Source: Methylocystis echinoides (GTDB taxonomy: Bacteria; Pseudomonadota; Alphaproteobacteria; Rhizobiales; Beijerinckiaceae). From it: a stretch of 64,000 nt of DNA. Below, in pieces: positions 33,662 through 42,082 of this stretch. Numbering within the stretch: position 1 is the first letter of the stretch; every line of letters begins with the position of its first letter. The DNA is taken from NCBI RefSeq assembly GCF_040687965.1, contig NZ_CP156084.1, positions 758,501-822,500 of the forward strand. Direction: 5' to 3'. Made by a program: the position numbers and the translations under genes. The notes beneath the pieces were generated by a model that saw only the letters and a program-made list of their open reading frames with translations, did not search any database and was not told the DNA's origin.

Positions 33662-35206
33662 GTGGCGCGAACAGCTGCGCCCCTCAGGGACGCCCCGGAG
33701 CGGGCCGATGCGACGAGCGGGAGCCGCTTCGCCCTCGACCGCGCGCTGCTCGACAGACTTGCCGATCTCGCGCTCGATGGCGCGAAACGCGGCGGCGCGA
33801 GCTATGCGGACATTCGCCTCGGCGAAACCTTGCGTGAATATGCGCAGGCCAAGGACGACCGGCTCGAGCATTTCGACGAGCGGTCCACGCGCGGGTTCGG
33901 CCTGCGCGTCCTGCTCGACGGCTCATGGGGCTTTTACGGCGCGAAGCGGCTGGACGAGGCGACCATTCGCACAGGCGTCGAGCGCGCGCTCGAGAACGCC
34001 CGCGCGGTCCGTCCCATTCAAGGCGCGCCGATCGCGCTCGAGCAGCTTCCGGCCCATGAGGCGGAATGGATCATGCCTATGGGGGTCGATCCTTTCGCCA
34101 TTTCGTCGCGCGAGAAATCGGATCTTCTGCTTGCCGTTTGCGCCGCCGCGCGCGACGCCGGCGCCGATTTCTGCTGGGCCGCGCTGTCGATCGCGCGCGA
34201 GGAGCGGCTCTTCGCCAATAGTTTCGGCGCGCGCATCCGCCAGACCCGGACGCGGGTGCATCCGACCTTCACCGCCACGGCGGTCGACCGCGCCGCGGGA
34301 CGCATGGCCTCCCGCGACAGTCTGATCCCAGCGCGCGGCGCGGGCTGGGAGTATGTCACCTGCGCGGGCCTCCTGACGGAAGCCGCCGAGGCCGGGGCGC
34401 AGGCGCGGGCCAAGCTCGCGGCCAAGCCGGTCACGACCGGCGATTACGACATCATCATCGATCCGACCAATCTCTGGCTCACCATTCACGAGACTGTCGG
34501 CCATTCAACCGAACTCGACCGCGTGCTCGGATGGGAAGCGAATTTCGCCGGCACGAGTTTCGTGAAGCCGCAGATGCGGGGCGCGCTGCGCTTCGGCTCG
34601 GAGCTCATGACGATCGTCGCCGACCGCTCGCAGCCCGGCGCGCTCTCGACCATCGGCTTCGACGACGACGGCGCGCCCGCTGAAGCGGCCGAATTCAAGA
34701 TCGTCGAGAAGGGCGTTTTGAAAAACTTCCAGATGGCGCTCGGGCAGGCGCATTACATCGGCCTGTCCGCCTCCAACGGCTGCGCCTATGCGGACAGCCC
34801 CACGGCTTTTCCGATTCAGCGCATGCCGAATATTTCACTCGCGCCCAACCCCGAGAAATGCACGCTGGACGATCTCGTCGGCGGGATCGAGAACGGCGTC
34901 TATGTCGTCGGCGCGGGAAGCTGGAGTATCGACCAGCAGCGCGACAATTTTCAATTCGGCGGGCAGCTCTTCTACGAAATCAAGAACGGCAAGCTCGGCG
35001 AGCTCTTGCGCGACGGAGCCTATCAGGGCCGAACGATACCGTTTTGGAATTCGCTGGACGGGCTCGGAGACGCCTCGACCTATCATCTCGACGGCACCTT
35101 CACCTGCGGCAAGGCGGAGCCGGTGCAGGTCGCGCCCGTTTCCCACGGCAGCCCGCCCGCGCGCTTCCGCCAGGTGCGCGTGCTGAACACGAGCGGCGAC
35201 GCATAA
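33662..35206 (+). CDS. TldD/PmbA family metalloprotease, TldD-like subunit (GTG start)
   Basis: Peptidase subunit of 514 aa. It contains the TldD zinc motif HETVGH (HExxGH) in 'TIHETVGHSTELDRVLGWEANFAGTSF'. The following domain ends in 'GSWSIDQQRDNFQFGGQLFYEIKNGKLGELLRDG', typical of the family. TldD works as a heterodimer with PmbA/TldE, and that partner is encoded 5 bp downstream. The family processes peptides such as microcin precursors and degrades unfolded peptides. The GTG at 33662 follows GAAGGAGAAG. Confidence 0.87.
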   Translation: MARTAAPLRDAPERADATSGSRFALDRALLDRLADLALDGAKRGGASYADIRLGETLREYAQAKDDRLEHFDERSTRGFGLRVLLDGSWGFYGAKRLDEATIRTGVERALENARAVRPIQGAPIALEQLPAHEAEWIMPMGVDPFAISSREKSDLLLAVCAAARDAGADFCWAALSIAREERLFANSFGARIRQTRTRVHPTFTATAVDRAAGRMASRDSLIPARGAGWEYVTCAGLLTEAAEAGAQARAKLAAKPVTTGDYDIIIDPTNLWLTIHETVGHSTELDRVLGWEANFAGTSFVKPQMRGALRFGSELMTIVADRSQPGALSTIGFDDDGAPAEAAEFKIVEKGVLKNFQMALGQAHYIGLSASNGCAYADSPTAFPIQRMPNISLAPNPEKCTLDDLVGGIENGVYVVGAGSWSIDQQRDNFQFGGQLFYEIKNGKLGELLRDGAYQGRTIPFWNSLDGLGDASTYHLDGTFTCGKAEPVQVAPVSHGSPPARFRQVRVLNTSGDA

Positions 35207-35211
35207 AGCGC

Positions 35212-36546
35212 ATGTTTCTCTCCTCCGACGACGCAAGGACAATCACTGAGCGCATCATCGCACGCTCGAACGCGGACGCCTGCGTGGTGCGGATCGACGG
35301 GGGCGAGGATTTCAGCCTGCGCTTCGCGCGCGGCGGCGCCACCACCAATCTCGCGACCTCGGAGACGAGCCTGCGCATTTCCTCCCATATCGGCGGGCGC
35401 GTCGGCTCGGTCACGACGACGCGACTCGACGATGAGGCGCTCGAGGCGGCTCGCGCGCGCTCGGAGGAGATCGCGCGCATGTTGCCGGTCGATCCCGACT
35501 ATGTCGCGCCGCTCGGCCCGCAGGAATACGAAAGCTCGGCGCGCTATGACGACAACGCCAGCGCGCTGCGGCTCGATACGCTCGCCGCGCAGGCGGCGCG
35601 GGTGATCGACGAAGGCGCGCGCGTCGGCGTCGACACCTTCGGCTGCGCCTCCAGCGCGCGGCGGTTCGAGACGCTGGCGACGAGCGCGGGACTCTTCGCT
35701 TATGAACGCCGCAGCGAAATCGACCTTTCCGCCACCGCGCGCAACAAATCCGACAGATGGTCGGGCTGGGCGGGCGCACATGAGTTTTTTTCGGCGCGCC
35801 TCGATTCTGAAAGCATTGCGCGGCGGGCTTGCGAAAAGGCGGCGCATGACACCGAGCCCGTTGATCTCGAGCCCGGCGATTACACGGTCATCCTCGAACC
35901 GGTCGCGGTGGCGGAACTCGCCTTCTGGACCTTGAGCGCCATGGACGCGCGGGCCGCGGACGAAGGCCGCAGTTTCTATGCGCGCCCGGGCGGCGGCGCA
36001 TTGATCGGCGAGAAACTTTTCGACGAGAAACTGACGATCCGCATCGACCCAGCCGACCCGCTGGCGCCGGAAGCGGGCGTTGGCTGGGAAGGCGTGCCGC
36101 ACCGCGCCCGCGCCTTCATCGACAAGGGCGTCGTCTCTTCGCTCTATCGCTCGCGCGCCTGGGCGCAGAAGACGGACGCGGAAGCCATTCCTTTCGCGCG
36201 CAATTTCATCATGGCGGGCGGCGACGCCTCGCTCGACGACATGATTCGCTCGGTCAAACGGGGCGTGCTGATCACGCGTATCTGGTACGAGAATATGGTG
36301 GAGCCCAAGAGCCTGCTGCTCACCGGCCTCACCCGCGACGGCAATTTCCTCATCGAAAACGGCCGCGTGACGGCGCCCGTTCGCAATATGCGCTTCAATC
36401 AGCGGCTCGGCGAACTCTTCGCCAACATCGTCGCGCTCGGTCCGGCAGAGCGGACATGGCGCGCGGCCGGCGGCGGCGGCGCGGCGGCGGCCCCGCCGAT
36501 GCTCGTCGAGAAGTTTCATTTCTCCTCGAAATCCAGCGGCGTGTGA
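35212..36546 (+). CDS. TldD/PmbA family protein, PmbA (TldE)-like subunit
   Basis: Partner of the preceding protein, 444 aa. It has the same fold but lacks the HExxGH zinc motif, as in PmbA/TldE. Recognisable parts are 'VGVDTFGCASSARRFETLATSAGLFAYERRSEI' and the C-terminal 'LITRIWYENMVEPKSLLLTGLTRDGNFLIENGR'. The start ATG lies only 5 bp after the TldD-like stop, supporting a heterodimer made from one message. A Gly/Ala-rich insert precedes the C-terminus. Confidence 0.85.
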   Translation: MFLSSDDARTITERIIARSNADACVVRIDGGEDFSLRFARGGATTNLATSETSLRISSHIGGRVGSVTTTRLDDEALEAARARSEEIARMLPVDPDYVAPLGPQEYESSARYDDNASALRLDTLAAQAARVIDEGARVGVDTFGCASSARRFETLATSAGLFAYERRSEIDLSATARNKSDRWSGWAGAHEFFSARLDSESIARRACEKAAHDTEPVDLEPGDYTVILEPVAVAELAFWTLSAMDARAADEGRSFYARPGGGALIGEKLFDEKLTIRIDPADPLAPEAGVGWEGVPHRARAFIDKGVVSSLYRSRAWAQKTDAEAIPFARNFIMAGGDASLDDMIRSVKRGVLITRIWYENMVEPKSLLLTGLTRDGNFLIENGRVTAPVRNMRFNQRLGELFANIVALGPAERTWRAAGGGGAAAAPPMLVEKFHFSSKSSGV

Positions 36547-36580
36547 TTTATCCCCGCGAGACCACGGAGCGCTCGGCTTT

Positions 36581-37570
36581 ATGTTTCTTCGTCTTCTCGC
36601 CGCTTTTTTCGCCCTGCTGTCCACGCTCCCGGCGGCTGCCCTCGACAAGGTGACCTTCGCCACCAATTGGCGCGCGCAGTCGGAGCATGGCGGCTTCTAT
36701 CAGGCGCTCGCCGACGGCACGTACGCACGCTACGGCCTCGACGTGACGATCCAGCAGGGCGGCCCGCAGATCAACGCGCGGCTGCTGCTCGCGGCGGGAC
36801 GCGTCGACTTCGCCATGGGCGCCAATACGATCCAGATGTTCGAATCCGTGCAGCAGAACGTGCCGCTCGTCACGGTCGCCAGCATGTTTCAGATCGATCC
36901 GGTGATCTTCATGTCGCATCCCGGCCAGGGCCTCGATCGCTTCGAAGACCTTCCCAAAGCGACGGCCTTCATCGCAGGCGACATGCGCGCCTCGGTCTGG
37001 CAATGGCTCAAGGACGCCTATGGCTTTCGCGACGAGAAGGTGAAGCCCTACGGCTTCAATTCCGCGCCGTTCATCGCCGACAAGAAGTCGATTCAGCAGG
37101 GGTTGCTCACCTCGGAGCCTTACGCCATCGAAACGCAGGGCGGCTTCCGGCCGAATGTCTTTCTGCTCGCGGACGTTGGCTACGACGGCTATTCGACCAC
37201 GATCGAAACGCGCGCCGACACGATCGAGAAGAAGCCCGACCTCGTGCAGCGCTTCGTCGACGCCTCGATCATCGGCTGGCAAAATTATCTTAATGGCGAT
37301 AACGCCTCGGCCAATGCGGCGATCAAACGCGACAATCCGGAGATGACGGACGGCCAGATTGCTTTCTCGCTTCAAAAGATGAAGGAGCGTGGCGTCGTCG
37401 ATTCGGGCGACGCGCAAACGCTTGGCGTCGGCGCCATGACGCATGCGCGCATGAAAAGCTTCTTCGAAAAAATGGCCAAGGCCGGCGTCGTTCCCGCCGA
37501 CCTCGATTACAAGAAGGGCTACACGCTGCGCTTCATCGGCAAGAAGGTCGGCATGGAGGCCAAGCGTTGA
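36581..37570 (+). CDS. ABC transporter substrate-binding protein, NMT1/THI5-like
   Basis: Periplasmic binding protein of 329 aa, first gene of a second NitT/TauT-type importer. The signal peptide covers about residues 1-20 (LLAAFFALLSTLPAAA). The mature start 'LDKVTFATNWRAQSEHGGFYQALADGTYARYGLDV' has the NMT1/ThiY layout, with ligand-loop 'GAN' and 'DMRASVWQWLKDAYG' following. Pyrimidine-type or other small solutes are plausible. The stop overlaps the next start as TTGA, the same arrangement as in the importer at 487-2895. Confidence 0.87.
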   Translation: MFLRLLAAFFALLSTLPAAALDKVTFATNWRAQSEHGGFYQALADGTYARYGLDVTIQQGGPQINARLLLAAGRVDFAMGANTIQMFESVQQNVPLVTVASMFQIDPVIFMSHPGQGLDRFEDLPKATAFIAGDMRASVWQWLKDAYGFRDEKVKPYGFNSAPFIADKKSIQQGLLTSEPYAIETQGGFRPNVFLLADVGYDGYSTTIETRADTIEKKPDLVQRFVDASIIGWQNYLNGDNASANAAIKRDNPEMTDGQIAFSLQKMKERGVVDSGDAQTLGVGAMTHARMKSFFEKMAKAGVVPADLDYKKGYTLRFIGKKVGMEAKR

Positions 37571-38397
37571 CAGACGCTTCCGTCATCGCCAGCAAAGCAA
37601 AGCCATCGAGCTGGCCGGCGGCGCGGCGCGATGACGCGGTCTCGCCGCCGCTCCTTTCGCTTACAGACATCGGCAAGACGTTTCCCAATGGCGTCACGGC
37701 GCTCGCGGGCCTGAACCTCGAGGTCCGGCAGGGCGAGACGCTGACGCTGCTCGGCCCCTCCGGCTGCGGCAAATCGACCGTGCTGCGGCTGATCGCGGGA
37801 CTGACAGAGCCCACCGCCGGCGCCATCGCCTGGGCGGATGAGGCGGCGCGAGACAACATCGGCTTCGTCTTCCAGGACCCGACGCTGCTCCCCTGGGCCA
37901 GCGTCTTCGACAATGTCTTCCTGCCGTTGCGCCTTGCCGGCGGGAGTCGGGCCGAGGCGCGAGGGCTGGTGATGGAGGCGCTCGAGCGAGTCGACCTCGC
38001 GGATTTCGCCAAAGCCCTGCCGCGCGAGCTTTCAGGCGGCATGAAAATGCGCTGCGCCATCGCCCGCGCCTTCATCACGCGGCCATCGCTCGTCTTGATG
38101 GACGAACCCTTCGCCGCGCTCGATGAAGTGACGCGCTGCAAGCTCAACGAGGGGCTCGTCACGCTGAAGGAACGGCTCGGCGCGACAATTGTCTTCGTCA
38201 CCCATTCGATCTTCGAGAGCGCGTTCGTTTCGACGCGCATGGTGGTCATGTCGCGCCCGCGCGGCGCGATCGTCGCGGAGATCGAGGTCGATCCGTCGAT
38301 TGCGCGCAATGACGACTATCGCATGAGCGAGACTTTCTCCACGACGGCCCGCCGCGCCTCGCGCGCCCTGCACGACGCCATGGGAGAGACGCGGTGA
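37567..38397 (+). CDS. ABC transporter ATP-binding protein with repeat-derived N-terminus
   Basis: ATPase of the second importer, 276 aa. Walker A GPSGCGKST, Q-loop 'FVFQDPTLLPW', a canonical signature LSGGM, Walker B 'LVLMDEPFAALD' and the His of 'VTHSIFESA' are all present, unlike the degenerate signature of the first importer. The TTG start overlaps the upstream TGA. Residues about 6-23 (VIASKAKPSSWPAARRDD) are coded by what looks like a dispersed palindromic repeat at 37581-37636. The conserved domain begins only at 'PLLSLTDIGKTFPNG', about residue 28. No alternative start lies between the repeat and the domain. Confidence 0.87.
   Translation: MTDASVIASKAKPSSWPAARRDDAVSPPLLSLTDIGKTFPNGVTALAGLNLEVRQGETLTLLGPSGCGKSTVLRLIAGLTEPTAGAIAWADEAARDNIGFVFQDPTLLPWASVFDNVFLPLRLAGGSRAEARGLVMEALERVDLADFAKALPRELSGGMKMRCAIARAFITRPSLVLMDEPFAALDEVTRCKLNEGLVTLKERLGATIVFVTHSIFESAFVSTRMVVMSRPRGAIVAEIEVDPSIARNDDYRMSETFSTTARRASRALHDAMGETR
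37581..37636. repeat. Palindromic repeat inside the ABC ATPase coding sequence
   Basis: The ends are a perfect 9-bp inverted repeat CGTCATCGC (37581-37589) and GCGATGACG (37628-37636). The left part 'CAGCAAAGCAAAGCCATCGAG' style sequence resembles the CGTCAT...GCGAAGCAATCCAGAGC class seen between rpoB and rpoC. The 56-bp unit lies wholly within the N-terminal extension of the ATPase gene and keeps the frame open. Family assignment is by eye. Confidence 0.5.
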
Positions 38398-39170
38398 AGC
38401 TGCGCGACGCCGTCATTCCGCTTGCGGTCTTTCTGGCCTTCCTCGGACTTTGGGAGTGGATCGTCGCGGCGAAGAACATTCCGCCCTATGTGCTGCCCGC
38501 GCCTTCCGCGATTTTCTCCAAGCTGATCGAAGATCGCGCCCTGCTGTTGTCGTCTCTCGCCGTCACGCTCGGCGTGACGCTGAAAGCGCTCGCCATCGCC
38601 ACCACTTGCGGCGTCGCGCTGGCGCTGCTTCTGGCGCAGTCGAAATGGCTGGAGCGGGCGCTTCTGCCCTTCGCGGTCATTCTGCAGGTAACGCCCATTA
38701 TCGCCATCGCGCCGCTGCTGCTCGTCTATCTGAAGCCCGACAGCGCCGTGCTGGTCTGCGCCTTTCTGGTGGCGTTCTTTCCCATTCTTTCCAATACGGC
38801 CCTCGGCCTCGCCTCGGTCGACCACGCGCTCAGCGACCTTTTCGATCTCTACCACGCCTCCGCCTGGCAAAGGCTCGTGCATCTGCGGCTGCCCTCGGCG
38901 CTGCCGCAGTTTCTGACGGGACTGCGCATCGGCGGCGGGCTCGCGCTCGTCGGCGCCATTGTCGCCGAATTGTCGGCGGGCGCCTCGGGTCAGGGAGAGG
39001 GGCTCGCCTATCGCATCGTGGAAGCCGGATTTCGTCTCGATATCGCGCGCATGTTCGCGGCGCTGGCGCTGATCTCGGCGACCGGCCTCGCCATCTATGG
39101 CGCGCTCTCGGCCCTGTCTTACTATCTGCTGCGCGGCTGGCACGAGAGCGCTGTAGAGAGGGGGGGCTGA
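38394..39170 (+). CDS. ABC transporter permease, NitT/TauT family
   Basis: Permease of the second importer, 258 aa, with about six membrane helices. The N-terminus 'LRDAVIPLAVFLAFLGLWEWIVAAKNIPPYVLPAPSAIF' is characteristic. The EAA-like loop is 'LFDLYHASAWQRLVHLRLPSALPQFLTGLRIGGGLALVGAIVAEL'. GTG 38394 overlaps the ATPase stop. Gene order here is binding protein, ATPase, permease, whereas the first importer has binding protein, permease, ATPase. Confidence 0.88.
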   Translation: MKLRDAVIPLAVFLAFLGLWEWIVAAKNIPPYVLPAPSAIFSKLIEDRALLLSSLAVTLGVTLKALAIATTCGVALALLLAQSKWLERALLPFAVILQVTPIIAIAPLLLVYLKPDSAVLVCAFLVAFFPILSNTALGLASVDHALSDLFDLYHASAWQRLVHLRLPSALPQFLTGLRIGGGLALVGAIVAELSAGASGQGEGLAYRIVEAGFRLDIARMFAALALISATGLAIYGALSALSYYLLRGWHESAVERGG

Positions 39171-39173
39171 GCC

Positions 39174-40511
39174 TCACTGCTCCGCGACGCCGCCTGCCTC
39201 GTCGAGATGGTAAACGTCGTCGCGGAAATGCACCCGGCCGTCGGCGGACGCCCAGCCGGTCATGTAAACCCACACCACCGGGACCGGTCGCGCGAGCTTG
39301 ACCTCTTCGCGCTCGCCGATGGCGATTTTGGCCTCTATTTCCAGCTTGCTCAGCGCAGGGCCATTGGCGCCGTCGAGCAGCCAGGCGGCGAGATCGACGA
39401 CGCCCTGCACCCGCACGCAGCCGTGCGAGAGAAAGCGGTAGTCGCTGGCGAACAGGTTCCGCGACGGCGTGTCGTGCATATAAACGGAGTGCGGATTGGG
39501 CATTGCGATGCGGATCGAACCAAGCGAATTGCCGGTCCCCGAATCCTGCCGCAGCGTGTAATTCACCGCCCGCTCGCTCGCCCAGTTGATCGAGCGCGGA
39601 TCAACCTCCTCGCCGCGATTGTTGAGCACCCTGATGCGCGAGCGCGTGAGATAGCCGGGGTCCTTGAGCATTTTCGGCGCGATCTCGTTCTTGATGATCG
39701 AGGTCGGCACGGTCCAGGTGGGATTGATGTTCACCGCGACGATCTTCGCCTGCACCTCCGGCGAGTGATGCTCGGGATCGCCGACGATCGCCGCATAGCG
39801 GCGCACCACGCGGTCGTTCTCTACGGCGTCGACCGCCGTCGAGGGAATGTTCACGACAATGTAGCGCTCGCCGAAGGGGAAATCGACGCCGGCGAGTCGC
39901 TGCGCGCTCGACGCGAGCTGCCGGAAGCGCACGTCCGCCGGCACGTCGAGGGCGCGCAGCGTGGCGCCGGCGACGACGCCCGTCTGCTTCAGCCCCATGC
40001 GAAACTGGAAGCGCTTGACGGCGGCCGTGAGCTCCGCGTCCCAGCTTTGTTTGCGCGTGTCCGTCACCGCGTCATCCTCAGCGGCGAGGCGGCGGCGCAG
40101 CGCCACGACCGCCGGTCCCTTGGCGCCGGCGCGCAGCGGAACGCCGACGCTCGGCCAGCCGCCGAGATCGACGATCTGCGCGTAGCGCTGGGACGCCTTT
40201 GAGGTCGTGAAGAAGGTTTCAGGCTGGAGAACGGGCGTCGGGTCGTCGGAAAGCGCCGTTTCGCGCGGGGGCGCCGGCGGTTTCGGCTTTGGCTTCGGCT
40301 TCGGCGCGCCCGCCTCAGCCCCGGAGACGGCGGCCTGGGGCGTGCCTGGCGCGGCGGGAGCGGGAGCCGGCGCCGCAGGCGCAGGGACGGGCGCAGCGGT
40401 CGCGGGCGCTGGCGCCGGAGCGGCAGCCGGGGATTGCGCCCATGCGGCGCCGCAGGCCGGCGCGGCGAGCAGAGCGGCGAGGCAAAAACTGCTAATTTTC
40501 GCGCGCGTCAT
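39174..40511 (-). CDS. L,D-transpeptidase (YkuD) with peptidoglycan-binding domain
   Basis: Periplasmic cell-wall enzyme of 445 aa that would form 3-3 crosslinks or attach proteins to peptidoglycan. The order is: signal peptide (about 1-26, 'FCLAALLAAPACGAAWAQ'); a long Pro/Ala/Lys-rich linker (about 27-90); a PG_binding_1-like domain with 'AELTAAVKRFQFRMGLKQTGVV'; and the YkuD domain whose catalytic motif is SHGCVRVQ. 'INPTWTVPTSIIKNEIAPKML' is typical of the YcbB/LdtD branch. I chose the ATG at 40511 rather than a TTG 39 bp upstream. It converges with the ABC permease, 3 bp apart. Confidence 0.9.
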   Translation of the reverse strand: MTRAKISSFCLAALLAAPACGAAWAQSPAAAPAPAPATAAPVPAPAAPAPAPAAPGTPQAAVSGAEAGAPKPKPKPKPPAPPRETALSDDPTPVLQPETFFTTSKASQRYAQIVDLGGWPSVGVPLRAGAKGPAVVALRRRLAAEDDAVTDTRKQSWDAELTAAVKRFQFRMGLKQTGVVAGATLRALDVPADVRFRQLASSAQRLAGVDFPFGERYIVVNIPSTAVDAVENDRVVRRYAAIVGDPEHHSPEVQAKIVAVNINPTWTVPTSIIKNEIAPKMLKDPGYLTRSRIRVLNNRGEEVDPRSINWASERAVNYTLRQDSGTGNSLGSIRIAMPNPHSVYMHDTPSRNLFASDYRFLSHGCVRVQGVVDLAAWLLDGANGPALSKLEIEAKIAIGEREEVKLARPVPVVWVYMTGWASADGRVHFRDDVYHLDEAGGVAEQ

Positions 40512-40628
40512 GGTGGGCCGATTCGTCCTCTCGCTAACGATCGTCGACAAGAGCTTTTCAGGCGTCGATCCTGCGGGGTCAACAGCTTTCCAAGCGCGCC
40601 CCTGCGTGTCACGCCGCTTGCGCGCGAT

Positions 40629-41882
40629 TCAAATGCCCCGCGTGGCATTGACAGGCAATCGCGCGACATAGCCTGCGACCAAGATCAGGCCCGTATTGCC
40701 GTCGCGAAGGGCGAAGACAAAAGGCTTGTCGACGGTCATCGGCGTAATTTTTGGCGCTTCACGGGGAATTCCGCGTGCCGCGACGGCTGCGGTCACGGCG
40801 GCGGCTGTCGCCCCTTCCTCGTCCACCTCGACGACCGCGCGCTGCAAGACCATGTCGAGCGCGGCGTTTGCGCCGAAGGCCCGCAACGCTTCCGGATCGC
40901 GCCGCGCTTCGCCCACTCCCATCGCATCCAGCGCCGGCAGCAGCTCTACGGGCCCGCCGTCGAGCTTGAAGCGCGGCAGCCTCAGGTCGACTGCGCGAGT
41001 CTCGTAGCCCGCGCCCGTCAGCCACTTGGCGACCGTCGAAAACTCCGCCGCCTTCGCGGGCTTGTCGGCCGTCGTGACGACGACGAGCGAGAAACGGTCC
41101 CGAAACGGCAGATCGACGCCGACGAAGCTCCCCTCTGCGCGATAGGCCTGCGGCGCCTTGAGCTGCATCATGTCGACCTTGCTGGCTTCGCCGTCGGCGC
41201 CTGTAAAGGACGCTGGCCGTGTGAGCGCCGCATCGAAGGCCCTGCGCCATTTGCCTTTGTAATAGAGCGCGTTGAGGGCGACGAAGACGACTTTGTGGAG
41301 CGGCTGCCTTCGAAGCAGATAAGGGATCGCCCCCCTGGTCGTCTCGTTGATCCAGCCGTCGATCTCCTCGATCGCGGCCGGGTTCGAGAAATCCACATTG
41401 GCGGGCTTGGCGCCCAGCGCCTCGAGACGGGCGGCGAGTTCCGGCGCCGGCGTAAGGCCGGACGCGAGCAGAAGCCGATCCGCGAAGGCGAAAAGCTCGC
41501 CGTTGTCGACGGCGAGGCTCGCGCGGGCCTCGTGCAGGGCGGCAAGCGCTTTTTCGGGCGCGTCGGCAGACAGGCCGAGCGAGGCGAGAATCGCCGTCTT
41601 CAACCTGGAATCAGCTCCCTCGGCCACGACCGCCAGGGCCGAGGCGACGCTCGCCGGCGAGACGACGACGTTTTTCTTGTCGTTATCCGCAAGTCGCCCG
41701 ATCAACTCGACGGCGACCCGAGCCTGAGGGACGGCGAGGGCCACGGACAGTGCGGCGGCTTTGGCCGGATCGATGGGGTTCGCGATGAGGTGCTCCGCCG
41801 CTCCGCCGGCCCACGCATGAATCCCCAGACCGACGCCGGCGATCAGTGCGAAGAAGATAAAGACCGGCAGCGCTCTTCTCAT
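40629..41882 (-). CDS. Serpin family protease inhibitor, membrane-anchored or secreted
   Basis: A bacterial serpin of 417 aa, predicted to trap serine or cysteine proteases outside the cytoplasm. An N-terminal hydrophobic segment (about residues 5-27) acts as signal or anchor. Serpin landmarks in order are 'NVVVSPASVASALAVVAEGA', 'INETTRGAI', 'ALNALYYKGKWRRAFD', the hinge 'EVDEEGATAAAVTAAV', and the closing 'DKPFVFALRDGNTGLILVAGYV'. The Ala-rich hinge after EEG fits an inhibitory serpin. By counting from the hinge, the scissile bond falls near 'AARGIP', so P1 is probably Arg or Gly. It is divergent from a cytochrome gene with a 200-bp spacer. Confidence 0.85.
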   Translation of the reverse strand: MRRALPVFIFFALIAGVGLGIHAWAGGAAEHLIANPIDPAKAAALSVALAVPQARVAVELIGRLADNDKKNVVVSPASVASALAVVAEGADSRLKTAILASLGLSADAPEKALAALHEARASLAVDNGELFAFADRLLLASGLTPAPELAARLEALGAKPANVDFSNPAAIEEIDGWINETTRGAIPYLLRRQPLHKVVFVALNALYYKGKWRRAFDAALTRPASFTGADGEASKVDMMQLKAPQAYRAEGSFVGVDLPFRDRFSLVVVTTADKPAKAAEFSTVAKWLTGAGYETRAVDLRLPRFKLDGGPVELLPALDAMGVGEARRDPEALRAFGANAALDMVLQRAVVEVDEEGATAAAVTAAVAARGIPREAPKITPMTVDKPFVFALRDGNTGLILVAGYVARLPVNATRGI

Positions 41883-42082
41883 AAATGCCTCCTCAAAATA
41901 TCAGTTTCCGCTGCTATACTCCTTGGCCAAGTTGGCTTTTTTGCAAAGCCGGCGCAGGGCGTCGACGCGGTCGACGCGAAGCGCCTTGGGGAAAGCGCGC
42001 CGATAACGCCGCCGACTCTGTTGTCGGCCCAGCTGTACTCTGCTATTTGCCTGAAATATTACGAATATTATTGGAGAAAGCC

